From: Jiangella mangrovi
Lineage (GTDB): Bacteria; Actinomycetota; Actinomycetes; Jiangellales; Jiangellaceae
Assembly (NCBI RefSeq): GCF_014204975.1
Contig: NZ_JACHMM010000001.1
Coordinates: 992,001-1,056,000 of the forward strand
Direction of reading: 5' to 3'
DNA length: 64,000 nt
In this document: piece by piece, positions 40,259 to 49,052 of the stretch
Numbering within the stretch: the stretch's first letter is position 1
How the letters are laid out: each line of letters starts with the position of its first letter
Translations under genes and position numbers: made by a program
The notes under the pieces: model-generated
Seen by the model: the letters and a program-made list of their open reading frames with translations, nothing else
Databases searched by the model: none
Told to the model about the DNA's origin: nothing

Positions 40259-42300
40259 TAGGGAGTCGATCCGTTCGGAGTCAGCGGCGCGTCGCCGGCC
40301 GCGGCGCGAGCGTCGTTGACGAGCTCCATATCGTAGCGGTCGATCTGAACCGGGACGATGTAAGGCGATGACAGGGTCTTCAGGCGGACGTAGCCGCGGT
40401 CCTCGGAGGCGATGATCGCGTCGGAGAAGGAGCCGAAATCGTAAAAGCGGGCCAACTCCTGTACCTCCTTGGTGTTGTTCAGGTGGGCGACGACCCAATT
40501 TGCGGTGTTGGCCTTGACCTGATGCGCGACCCCTGAGACCTCCTGCGTGGCGTAGGTCATGCCGAGGTTCAGCTTGCTGGCCTCCTTCGCGAGTCTCACC
40601 CAGATGTCTCGGTCATCCTTGTAGCGGTCCGACGCAAAGAGGTTGTGAGCCTCCTCGAGCATGACCTGGATCGCAGGCGGCTCCTCCCCGGATGTGAACA
40701 CGGTCGTCTGACGTTCCAGGAGGCGTGCAGTGATCGACTCACTGAGCGACTTCGTGATCGGGGCGGCGCCGACGTGGAGGTCGACGATCACAATGCGGCC
40801 CTTGACGAGTTCGTCGTAAATCTCGATCGCTGGGTCGTTCTGCGTGATCGGACTGTGGAACGGGCGCAGAGGGTTGAGGTTCTTCCAACCGCGAACGTTC
40901 CGGCCTTGACTCTTTGTGGTGAAGATCGGCTCCACGCTCTTCCAGCGAACGTCCTTCGTGAAGTCGCTCGCGTCCTTGTCTGCCACCTCCCGGAGCTCGA
41001 CGATCTTGTCGACAACCTCTTCCACGTCAGTAGCGGAAATCGTGACCATGTTCGCGGTGCTGCCAGCCTGTGTGAAGGGGTTCCGCCCGAGCGCGGTGAC
41101 GAGCTTCTGCTGGAAAATGGCCTTGACATTTATGCGCACCCGGAAGCTTTCCGGCACCGCGAATCCAGCCTTCATAAGCGCACCGTAGAGCACGAGTCGT
41201 GCCCGCTGAGCATGGGTGGTTGCCGACGGGTCACCCGAGACGTTGGCATAGGAAGCGCCCGCGAAGTCCTTCACGTAGCCGGACTCGTCAGTGCTCAACT
41301 GGTCCGAGATAAGGCTCTGAACCGCATCGATCTGGTTCTCCGAGTAGAAGTTTATGTTCAGCGGCTTCACATGCGGCTGGGATCCATCCGCGCCGAACTT
41401 GAAGATCTGGACGTGTTTCGCGCCAATGGCGGCGATCTCGGTGCCGTCCTGGGTGTTGGGGTTGGCGTATTCTCCCTGCGGATCGAAGATGAGCTGCCCG
41501 ATAGGACGTCCACCAGCCGCCCTCTGACGCTCGGAAACCGCGAACGTGCGCGCAATTATGATCTTTGCCGTGTTGGACTTGCCCATGCGGGTCATGCCGA
41601 GGAGCGCCGTCTTGTGCCCAATAAAGTCACGGATGTTCACCTCGACGGCCGCGTCAGCCTGCTTGGACGCCTTGGCACGGCGGCGAGTTGCCGAGTACCG
41701 TACGGCGCCGAGGCGCACCCTCTCGACGGGCCGCCCGGTCGGTTTGAGATACGACGCGATAGTCGATAGTCCTTCACCGACGGGCTTGAGCACCCGATAG
41801 GTGGACGTGGCGTAGAAATTGTCGACGTCAGCGCCGAACTCAAGGACCTTCTGGCCATCCACATCGTCCTCGTAGAATGTGCCGAGGACCTTGCAACGCA
41901 GGCCGGTGAACGAGACTCGGTTCTTGGTGAAGGGGTCCATTTCGACGTCTAGGACGACTGAGGGCGACGGGTTCTGATTGCTCGAGAGGGCAGAGCGCAA
42001 CGACTCCTCACGGACGGCATGCAGATCGCTCTCCATCGACAACGGTGACGTGCCCTGCACCCGAAGGAGGAGCACCTCATCGTCGTCGACCTGCGAGGTG
42101 TTGATGTCCTGGGCAGTCGCCAGCAGGAAGGAGTACTGGGGGATGCCCCCGGCGTCGAACTTCCAACGGTCGTGGGTAAGCACGATCGCCTCGCCGTAGT
42201 CGATGCGGTAGACAGCTCCAATGCGGGTCGACCGGTCGTCGGCGAGCAGTTGCGAGTGCAGGAGCGAACCGGCGCCGACGCCGGGGATCAGTTCGGTCAT
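40258..42300 (-). CDS. herA: HerA-like hexameric DNA translocase (DUF87)
   Basis: ATG at 42300, preceded by GGGAGACCGCG, gives 680 residues; an ATG at 42402 two bases after the uvrD-like stop is the alternative. An N-terminal HAS-like barrel is followed by Walker A (ALLGMTRMGKSNTAK near residue 245), FDPQGEY, Walker B (VQVMLEEAHNL near residue 560) and the sensor YATQEVSGVAHQVKANT. HerA/FtsK-type ATPases thread DNA through a hexamer and, with NurA, resect or degrade it. It is the middle gene of a UvrD-HerA-NurA operon. Confidence 0.88.
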   Translation of the reverse strand: MTELIPGVGAGSLLHSQLLADDRSTRIGAVYRIDYGEAIVLTHDRWKFDAGGIPQYSFLLATAQDINTSQVDDDEVLLLRVQGTSPLSMESDLHAVREESLRSALSSNQNPSPSVVLDVEMDPFTKNRVSFTGLRCKVLGTFYEDDVDGQKVLEFGADVDNFYATSTYRVLKPVGEGLSTIASYLKPTGRPVERVRLGAVRYSATRRRAKASKQADAAVEVNIRDFIGHKTALLGMTRMGKSNTAKIIIARTFAVSERQRAAGGRPIGQLIFDPQGEYANPNTQDGTEIAAIGAKHVQIFKFGADGSQPHVKPLNINFYSENQIDAVQSLISDQLSTDESGYVKDFAGASYANVSGDPSATTHAQRARLVLYGALMKAGFAVPESFRVRINVKAIFQQKLVTALGRNPFTQAGSTANMVTISATDVEEVVDKIVELREVADKDASDFTKDVRWKSVEPIFTTKSQGRNVRGWKNLNPLRPFHSPITQNDPAIEIYDELVKGRIVIVDLHVGAAPITKSLSESITARLLERQTTVFTSGEEPPAIQVMLEEAHNLFASDRYKDDRDIWVRLAKEASKLNLGMTYATQEVSGVAHQVKANTANWVVAHLNNTKEVQELARFYDFGSFSDAIIASEDRGYVRLKTLSSPYIVPVQIDRYDMELVNDARAAAGDAPLTPNGSTP

Positions 42301-42404
42301 CGCGGTCTCCCGAAAGAAGCGAGGTCTCTTGTAGAGATTGGCACAGCGGTCTGACAGAACCTCATCGACCGCTTGGAAGGTGCCACCTCCGTACCGGAAC
42401 ATCG

Positions 42405-45185
42405 TTAAGCCGTTGGACGCTCACGACACAGGGCGACAAGGTCGCACGAGCCGCAGGCGTGCTTGTCCCAGACCCTGAGCCGGGGCAGGTTGTTGGTGCG
42501 GAGCGCCTCACCGGCATCCCGGATCCTGTCGCGGACTGCGACGAGGAGGGGGTCATTGATCGGCTCTCTCTCAGTCTTGCCATTCTCGTCAAGGTTGAGC
42601 ACCTCAATCACGTCCGCGGACCGCCCGGTCAGTTCCTGGTAACCCACGGCGTACACGTGCAGCTGGTCCCGGGTCACGTCCTCGGCCTGCGCCCGCTCGG
42701 TCGACTTGAAGTCGACGATGGCGACCTCACCGGTGTCGAGGCGACGAATGAGGTCGATGCGCCCGTCGACGGTGATACCGGGTGCGACGTGCACCTGGAT
42801 TTGCTTCTCGGAGAACTCCGTTTTGGTGATGTCCTTGCCGTGTGTATCGAAGTAGCGCTCAAGAGCTTTGATGCCGGAGGCGCGCAACTGCTCCTTCAGC
42901 GCCGGGTAGGCGAACGGGGCGTGCATGTGGCGGTCGACCAGGGCACCAGCAGCGTCCTTGGTGGCTATGTCGCCTTCAAGCGCCCGCTTATGGACCTCAG
43001 CCAACGCGTCGTGGAGTCCTTTGCCGTAACCGAGCGCCTCGTGGATCGGCGCGTTGAAACCGTACAAGAACCGGAGCTTGAACTGGTAAGAGCACTCGAA
43101 GAGATACTTCAGCTCCGAGAACGAGAGTGTCACCTGCGGCGTCTCATGCAGGGGGTGCGGCGCGAGCTTGGCTCCAGCCACAGGCGATGCAGCCGTCGAC
43201 ACCCATTGCTGAGCAGCGATGTGGTCGAAGAACTCGGACCGGTTGCGCTGCTGTTGGTTCGACTGGATCGGGGCGAACGTTACGTAGAGGTACTTCTGCG
43301 CGCGAGTCACGGCGACATAAAGCAGCCGCGTCTCGTCTTCAACGGTGCCGCGGTAGCGCGCAGGGTCGTCGAGCGCGTCGTCGGGGATGACGTGCCGAAG
43401 GCTCACGCCACCCATGACGCGGGCCGGGAATCGGTTTCGCCGCATCGCGGGCAGGAAGACTGCCGGCCACTGAAGACCCTTGGCCTGATGCACGGTGGCA
43501 ATGGTTACAGCATCGGGCGTGGCGTAACCGACGTCGGCATCCGCGTCAGCGTAGTAGTCGGGCGCCTGGAATTGCAACCACTTTGCGAAACCCTCATATT
43601 TTGCTGCGGGCTCGGTAGTGAAGTAGATCTGCTCGTAGTCGGAGATCACCTGACTGAACTTGCCGAGCTGGTAGAAGACGAGCTCGGCGCGCGTCGGCGC
43701 GCCGGGGAGGTTCTCCTCGCGCACGTCCAGGGCCTCGAGGAAGTCGAGATACAGACGCTGGATGTTGTAGACCGCATGGCGGCGGGTCGCGGCGAAGTCT
43801 CGCCCGACCTCCAGCACCCGAATGGCCCTTGTCCAGTCGCCCGTTGCTGGAATGAGCTGTGCCTCGTCCCAAAGTGCGCGGAGCGCGCCATCGTCGATCT
43901 CGGAGACCATGAATCGGAACACGCCTACGACTGCCTGGATCTCGGGGCTGTCGAAGAGCCGGTTGAGACCTTTAACGATGAACGGGATGCCACGCTGCCG
44001 CAGCTCCTCCACCAACGGCCCCGAGTCATTTGTCACTGAACGGAAGAGCACTGCACAGTCCGACCACGACAGACCTCGTGGCCCCGAGTCGGGCCTATCC
44101 TGGAACGCAACGCCGCGCAGCTCGACGATGCGGTCGACGATCCATGTAGCCTCTGCGAGAGGGTCATCCATGGTCAGCGCGACGAGGTCGCCACGCTCCC
44201 ACTTCTGATGACCCGCCGCCACCATCGACTTCGGGAGTCGCGCGTTCGCCGGGATGCGCTCGGCGACGGAGCGGCCAAGCTCAACGACTCCGATGCTGGA
44301 CCGGAAGTTGTCGTCGAGCCTCACCTGTCGAACGTCGGCGTATCGTCTCGCGAAGGTGACGATGTTCGACACCTGGCTACCACGCCACTGATAAATCGTT
44401 TGATCGTCGTCGCCGACGACACACAGGTTCGCTCCGAACCGGACTAATCCGCGCACGAGCCGCTCTTGCAGCGGGTTAACATCTTGGTACTCATCGACGA
44501 CTACGTACCTGATGTCTTTCGCGACGTGCTCGTGTACTCTACCAAAATCGTCGTCCTCGTACGGATCACCCTCCAGGTAGTGGACAGCTCGACGGATGAT
44601 CTCGGTGTAGTCAAAGGCCGCGTTCTGTTCGAGCAGCTCGGCGTACTTTTCGAACGATTCGAGCACGCCCGCCGGCACTCTGCTGTAGTCGATCTGGTCC
44701 TCGCGCAGCACGCTCGCGACCTGCAGGTAGAGCTTGGAGTTCCGGTACCGCCGGAGCGTTCCCTGAACGGCCGTCGTCGGGCACGATGTAAGCCCCGACT
44801 TGCGGCTGTAGCGGTCAACTAGGAGCTGTGCGGTGATGTCGGTGAGCACCGAGTACTTGAACGTATCGGGAACGAGCCGCTGCAGCAGGCCGAGCGCATA
44901 GCTGTGCATCGTCCCGATGTACATCTCAGCCAGTCCGTTAAGCTGGCCGTGTTCCCGCTCGACGATCGACAGAACCCGCTCCTTGAGCTCGGCTGCCGCC
45001 TTCTCCGTGAAGGTGAAGGCCACGACGTTGCGCGGGTCCACACCCGGCAAGCCCAGAATCGCGGCGATGCGCTGCGAGATCACTTGGGTCTTCCCTGAAC
45101 CCGCACATGCAATGATCTGGAGCGGCTCGTCCAGGCAACTGATTGCTTCCGCCTGAGCCTCGGTGTACGTCGTCACGGTATCCAT
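42405..45185 (-). CDS. UvrD/Rep helicase fused to PD-(D/E)xK Fe-S nuclease
   Basis: The 926-residue protein has SF1A helicase motifs: IIACAGSGKTQVISQRIA (Walker A), VAFTFTEKAAAELKERV, VVVDEYQDVNPLQ (II), GDDDQTIYQWRGS (III), VTIATVHQAKGLQWPAVFLP (V) and ETRLLYVAVTRAQ (VI). From residue 690 a RecB-like nuclease follows with TVDGRIDLIRRLDTGEVAIVDFKS near residue 810. Cysteines FEC at about 705 and CGSCDLVALC at the C-terminus fit an AddB/Cas4-type 4Fe-4S cluster. It unwinds and cuts DNA and starts the operon with herA and nurA. An IS256-type element ends 92 bp upstream of its ATG. Confidence 0.9.
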   Translation of the reverse strand: MDTVTTYTEAQAEAISCLDEPLQIIACAGSGKTQVISQRIAAILGLPGVDPRNVVAFTFTEKAAAELKERVLSIVEREHGQLNGLAEMYIGTMHSYALGLLQRLVPDTFKYSVLTDITAQLLVDRYSRKSGLTSCPTTAVQGTLRRYRNSKLYLQVASVLREDQIDYSRVPAGVLESFEKYAELLEQNAAFDYTEIIRRAVHYLEGDPYEDDDFGRVHEHVAKDIRYVVVDEYQDVNPLQERLVRGLVRFGANLCVVGDDDQTIYQWRGSQVSNIVTFARRYADVRQVRLDDNFRSSIGVVELGRSVAERIPANARLPKSMVAAGHQKWERGDLVALTMDDPLAEATWIVDRIVELRGVAFQDRPDSGPRGLSWSDCAVLFRSVTNDSGPLVEELRQRGIPFIVKGLNRLFDSPEIQAVVGVFRFMVSEIDDGALRALWDEAQLIPATGDWTRAIRVLEVGRDFAATRRHAVYNIQRLYLDFLEALDVREENLPGAPTRAELVFYQLGKFSQVISDYEQIYFTTEPAAKYEGFAKWLQFQAPDYYADADADVGYATPDAVTIATVHQAKGLQWPAVFLPAMRRNRFPARVMGGVSLRHVIPDDALDDPARYRGTVEDETRLLYVAVTRAQKYLYVTFAPIQSNQQQRNRSEFFDHIAAQQWVSTAASPVAGAKLAPHPLHETPQVTLSFSELKYLFECSYQFKLRFLYGFNAPIHEALGYGKGLHDALAEVHKRALEGDIATKDAAGALVDRHMHAPFAYPALKEQLRASGIKALERYFDTHGKDITKTEFSEKQIQVHVAPGITVDGRIDLIRRLDTGEVAIVDFKSTERAQAEDVTRDQLHVYAVGYQELTGRSADVIEVLNLDENGKTEREPINDPLLVAVRDRIRDAGEALRTNNLPRLRVWDKHACGSCDLVALCRERPTA

Positions 45186-45277
45186 CTTGGCAGGCGAGGG
45201 CTACGTCGGCGGTTCGCCACAGCCGAAGCGCTTGCCCGCGGTGCGGGCGCCGGCTCATTGCTCTCGTGTGGGCACAG

Positions 45278-46700
45278 GGTGACGTCCCAGGTCGTGGTGT
45301 AACGGTCGGGCCGTTGTCGGCGTGGGTGACCACGTCGGGAGTGGCCATCGTGTGATGGTCGGCGAGACCACGCCAATGGTTCTCGCGGAAGGGACACATC
45401 ACACGATGGCTCTGGACCAGTCTGCCCTGCTGGAGGTGCTCGACGCACTCAAGGGCGCCGATGTCGAGGATCGGATCCGGCAAGCAGCCACGACGATTTA
45501 CCAGGCGTTGATTGAGGCCGAGCTGACCTCGGTGATCGGTGCCGGCCCGCACGAGCGCACCGACACTCGGCTGGCGCAGCGCAACGGCCACCGGCCCAAG
45601 ACTGTCTCAACGGTGGCCGGCGACTTGGAGTTGCGCATTCCCAAGCTGCGCGCCGGTTCGTTCTTCGCGAGCCTGCTCGAGCGGCGTCGACGGGTGGACC
45701 AGTCGCTGTTCGCCGTGATCATGGAGGCTTACCTGCACAGCACCTCCACCCGCAAGGTCGATGACCTGGTCAAGGCGTTGGGCGCGGACACTGGCATCTC
45801 CAAGTCCGAGGTCAGCCGGATCTGCGCCGAGCTCGACGTCGAGGTGGCCGCGATCCGCGACCGATCGCTGGCCGAACAGGCGTATCCGTACGTGTTCCTC
45901 GACGCCACCTACTGCAAAGCACGCGTCAATCACCGGGTCGTGTCGCAGGCGGTCGTGGTCGCCACCGGGGTCGCCGCCGACGGTCGCCGCGAGGTACTCG
46001 GGTTCGACGTAGGCGACAGCGAGAACGGCGCGTTCTGGACCGCCTTCCTGCGAAGCCTGAAGACCCGCGGGCTGCGCGGGGTGCAACTGGTCATCTCCGA
46101 CGCGCACGCCGGCTTGAAGGCCGCGATCGAGGCGGTCCTGATCGGCGCGTCCTGGCAGCGCTGCCGCGTGCACTTTCTGCGCAACGTGCTCGCTCAGGTC
46201 CCCAAGGGCGACGCCGAGATGGTCGCCGCCGCGATCAGGACGATCTTCGCCCAACCCGACCGCGACCACGTGCGCGAGCAACTGGACACCATCGCCGGGA
46301 TGCTCGGGCGGCAACTCCCCAAGGTCGAGACCATGCTGCGCGAAGCCGCCGACGACATCACCGCGTTCACCGGCTTCCCGATCAGCCACTGGAAGAAGAT
46401 CTGGTCGACCAATCCGCTGGAACGGGTGAACAAAAGAGATCAAACGCCGCACCGACGTCGTCGGCGTGTTCCCCAACCCTGCCGCGTTACTGCGCCTGGC
46501 CGGCTCGGTGCTGGTCGAGACCCACAACGAATGGCAAGTCTCCGACCGCCGCTACCTCTCCGAAGGCTCCATGGCCCTGCTCAACACCACCACCAACGAT
46601 CAGGAGGTAGCACCAACTGCGCTCCTCACGGCATGATCAGCACAACTCGCTGACCCGCACACCGTGGAAGACCGCCTACACCACGTCACGGGACGTCACC
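45278..46700. mobile_element. IS256-family insertion sequence, full length
   Basis: Terminal inverted repeats are seen at 45278-45301 and 46677-46700 (both begin GGTGACGTCCC read inward and share CGTGGTGTA). The flanking 8-mers GGGCACAG (45270-45277) and GTGCACAG (46701-46708) agree in 7 of 8 positions, as target-site duplication. The 1.42-kb element carries a frameshifted transposase gene. It sits between the divergent uvrD-like and mod genes. Confidence 0.85.
45406..46636 (+). pseudogene. IS256-family transposase, frameshifted
   Basis: The reading frame from ATG 45406 carries the DDE Mutator/IS256 transposase: TGISKSEVSRICAELD, YVFLDATYCKARVNHRVVSQAVVVATGV (first Asp), VISDAHAGLKAAI (second Asp), RCRVHFLRNVL and [10 protein letters not shown]. 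After VNK the sequence reads AACAAAAGAG, one A more than needed for the expected [17 protein letters not shown], which continues in the next frame to the stop at 46636. The A4 run could be a loss-of-function mutation, a read error or a slippage site; the downstream frame is intact. Confidence 0.82.
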
Positions 46701-46907
46701 GTGCACAGCTGCGCGTCCGCCGTCCCAGACGTCATCTTCGAGTGATGGAGGCCCCGTAGTTGCACCCACCGACAGAACGTAGGGACTACCGATGCGGGCC
46801 GTGGGTCCTCGTTCGATAGCACGAGGGTACCGCCGAGCCTCCGAGAGACACCTGGATCTGTCGGGGGGCCGTGGCAAGCTTTGGCCGTCACCGTATGAAG
46901 GAGAGTC

Positions 46908-49052
46908 GTGTCCCGGATCAGCGACCTGCTGCGTCAGCTTCGCGCGACAGATGAGGCCCTCGCCGCCGACCTCGAACGAGAGGTGGCCGCCCTCGCGGAT
47001 CGCCGAGCCTTCGGCCTGAACTTCGAGCGCCACGTCCCCGAGGTCGTCGAGCTCCCCGGGCGCAAGGTCCGCAAGGGTGACAAGGTGCGGGTCCTTCCGC
47101 TGCGTTGCGAGGTACCGACGAAGGCGCACGAGAAGCTCTGGCAGGTCGTCAAGATCGACCGAGCTTCCGGCACACCGACCGCGTCTCTTGAAGCCCTCGA
47201 CCGAAGCGACGCCTCAAAGACGACTGCTGCAGTTGATGGCCTCGTGGTCGTTGCGGAGTTTCGTGATCCGATCTATCCAGGTCTCGTTTCCACCGGCAAG
47301 GTCGAGCGTGGCGGTAACAAGCCATTTCACACCGTCATCAACGCCGAGAACTACCACGCGCTTCAGGTGCTACTGTTCACCCATCGCAGCAAGGTCGACG
47401 CGATTTATATCGACCCGCCCTACAACACCGGCGCGAAGGACTGGAAGTACAATAACGACTATGTTGAGGGCGATGATCTCTACCGCCACAGCAAGTGGCT
47501 GGCATTTATGGAGCGACGCCTACTTCTCGCTAAGGAGCTCCTCAACCCATACGACTCCGTCCTCATCGTGACGATCGATGAGAAGGAGTATCTGCGATTG
47601 GGCCTGCTGCTCGAACAGGTCTTCCCCGAAGCAAAAGTCCAGATGGTGACGAGTTCAATCAAGCCCAGCGGGTCGCAGAGGTCCGGTGAGTTCTCTCGGG
47701 TCGAAGAGTACATCTTCTTCGTCATGCTAGGTACTTCCGGGCCTAGTTCTCATGCCACTGACATGCTCCGGGATGGGGCCATTCCCGAACCGCAGGCAGC
47801 GATGGTGACCTGGCACGGGCTGCGGCGGCGAGGAAGCACGGATTGGCGCCGGTCTCATCGGCCGAACGGCTTCTATCCGCTCCATGTCTCGGAGCTCGAC
47901 GGCACGTTGGTTTCAGTAGGAGAACCCCTGCCTCCTGACGCGCACCGTTCGGCCCACCACCCCCCTAACGGGACCTTTGCAGTCTGGCCACTCGACCCGC
48001 GCGGCGAAGAAGGACGATGGCAGGTGTCGCCCGATCGCCTTCGCGAGCAGCTCGCCGCCGGAACTGCTGCTCTTCGGAGCGCGAACAGAGACACGGGATC
48101 TGGTTCCGTTGTGTATCTGAAAGGCGGCGATCTATCCCGTATTGCATCAGGCGAGTTGAAGGTCGTTGGTCTTGAGCCAGATGGCCGCGTGCGAGTCACC
48201 GGAGCAAACAGCAACAGCCGACGCCCAAAGACGATGTGGCTTATGGATTCGCACGATGCGAGCGCGCACGGAACGGCACTCCTGACGCGCTTCGTCCCAG
48301 ATCGACGATTTCCTTTCCCCAAATCGCTGTACGCAGTCGAGGACTCGCTTCGTTTCTTTGTGGGAGAAAAGCCTGAAGCCGTGATTATCGACTACTTCTC
48401 TGGATCCGGCACCACCACTCATGCCGTAATGCGGTTGAATAAGCAAGACGGCGGTAGGCGCCGTTCCATCTGCATCACTAATAATGAAGTTGCCGCTGCC
48501 GAGCAGAGGTCATTGCGAGGAGGCGGGCTTCGCCCTGGTGATCCGAAGTGGGAGCAACGGGGGATCTGCGAGTACATCACCAAGCCGCGCATCCAGGCCG
48601 CAATCACCGGCAGAACCCCCGACGGCCAGCCGATCAAGGGCGACTACAAGTTCACTGACGAGTTCCCGATGGCCGACGGGCTGGAGGAGAACGTCGGGTT
48701 CTTCACCCTGACCTATGAGGCGCCGCTTCGCGTGGCTAGCAACCGCGAGTTCGCCAGAATCGCGCCCCTTCTCTGGCTCCGGGCCGGGTCGTGCGGTCGA
48801 CAAATCGACGATATCTCCAAGGGCTGGGACGTCGCCGATACCTACGGCGTGCTCGCCGAACTCGACCACACCGAGGACTTCCTCAAAGCGGTGGCGGAAA
48901 ACGACGACGCTAGGATTGTCTATATCGTCACGGACGAGGACCGGCTGTTCGAGTCGGTGTCTCAAGAACTCCCCGACCAGGTCGAGCCAGTGCGCCTGTA
49001 CGAGGCGTACTTGCGCAACTTCGAGATCGAATCCGGGAGGGGCGCACTGTGA
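46908..49052 (+). CDS. mod: Type III-like adenine methyltransferase (Mod)
   Basis: GTG at 46908 follows GAAGGAGAG. The 714-residue protein has the beta-type order of N6-adenine MTases: VDAIYIDPPYNTGAKDW (motif IV) near residue 168, SKWLAFMERRLLLAKELL, DSVLIVTIDEKEYL, a target recognition region of about 200 residues, and VIIDYFSGSGTTTHAVM (motif I) near residue 495. It modifies host DNA at the site used by the Res partner. The Res gene overlaps by GTGA. The N-terminal 100 residues form a helical coiled region (SDLLRQLRATDEALAADLEREVAAL). Confidence 0.92.
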   Translation: MSRISDLLRQLRATDEALAADLEREVAALADRRAFGLNFERHVPEVVELPGRKVRKGDKVRVLPLRCEVPTKAHEKLWQVVKIDRASGTPTASLEALDRSDASKTTAAVDGLVVVAEFRDPIYPGLVSTGKVERGGNKPFHTVINAENYHALQVLLFTHRSKVDAIYIDPPYNTGAKDWKYNNDYVEGDDLYRHSKWLAFMERRLLLAKELLNPYDSVLIVTIDEKEYLRLGLLLEQVFPEAKVQMVTSSIKPSGSQRSGEFSRVEEYIFFVMLGTSGPSSHATDMLRDGAIPEPQAAMVTWHGLRRRGSTDWRRSHRPNGFYPLHVSELDGTLVSVGEPLPPDAHRSAHHPPNGTFAVWPLDPRGEEGRWQVSPDRLREQLAAGTAALRSANRDTGSGSVVYLKGGDLSRIASGELKVVGLEPDGRVRVTGANSNSRRPKTMWLMDSHDASAHGTALLTRFVPDRRFPFPKSLYAVEDSLRFFVGEKPEAVIIDYFSGSGTTTHAVMRLNKQDGGRRRSICITNNEVAAAEQRSLRGGGLRPGDPKWEQRGICEYITKPRIQAAITGRTPDGQPIKGDYKFTDEFPMADGLEENVGFFTLTYEAPLRVASNREFARIAPLLWLRAGSCGRQIDDISKGWDVADTYGVLAELDHTEDFLKAVAENDDARIVYIVTDEDRLFESVSQELPDQVEPVRLYEAYLRNFEIESGRGAL

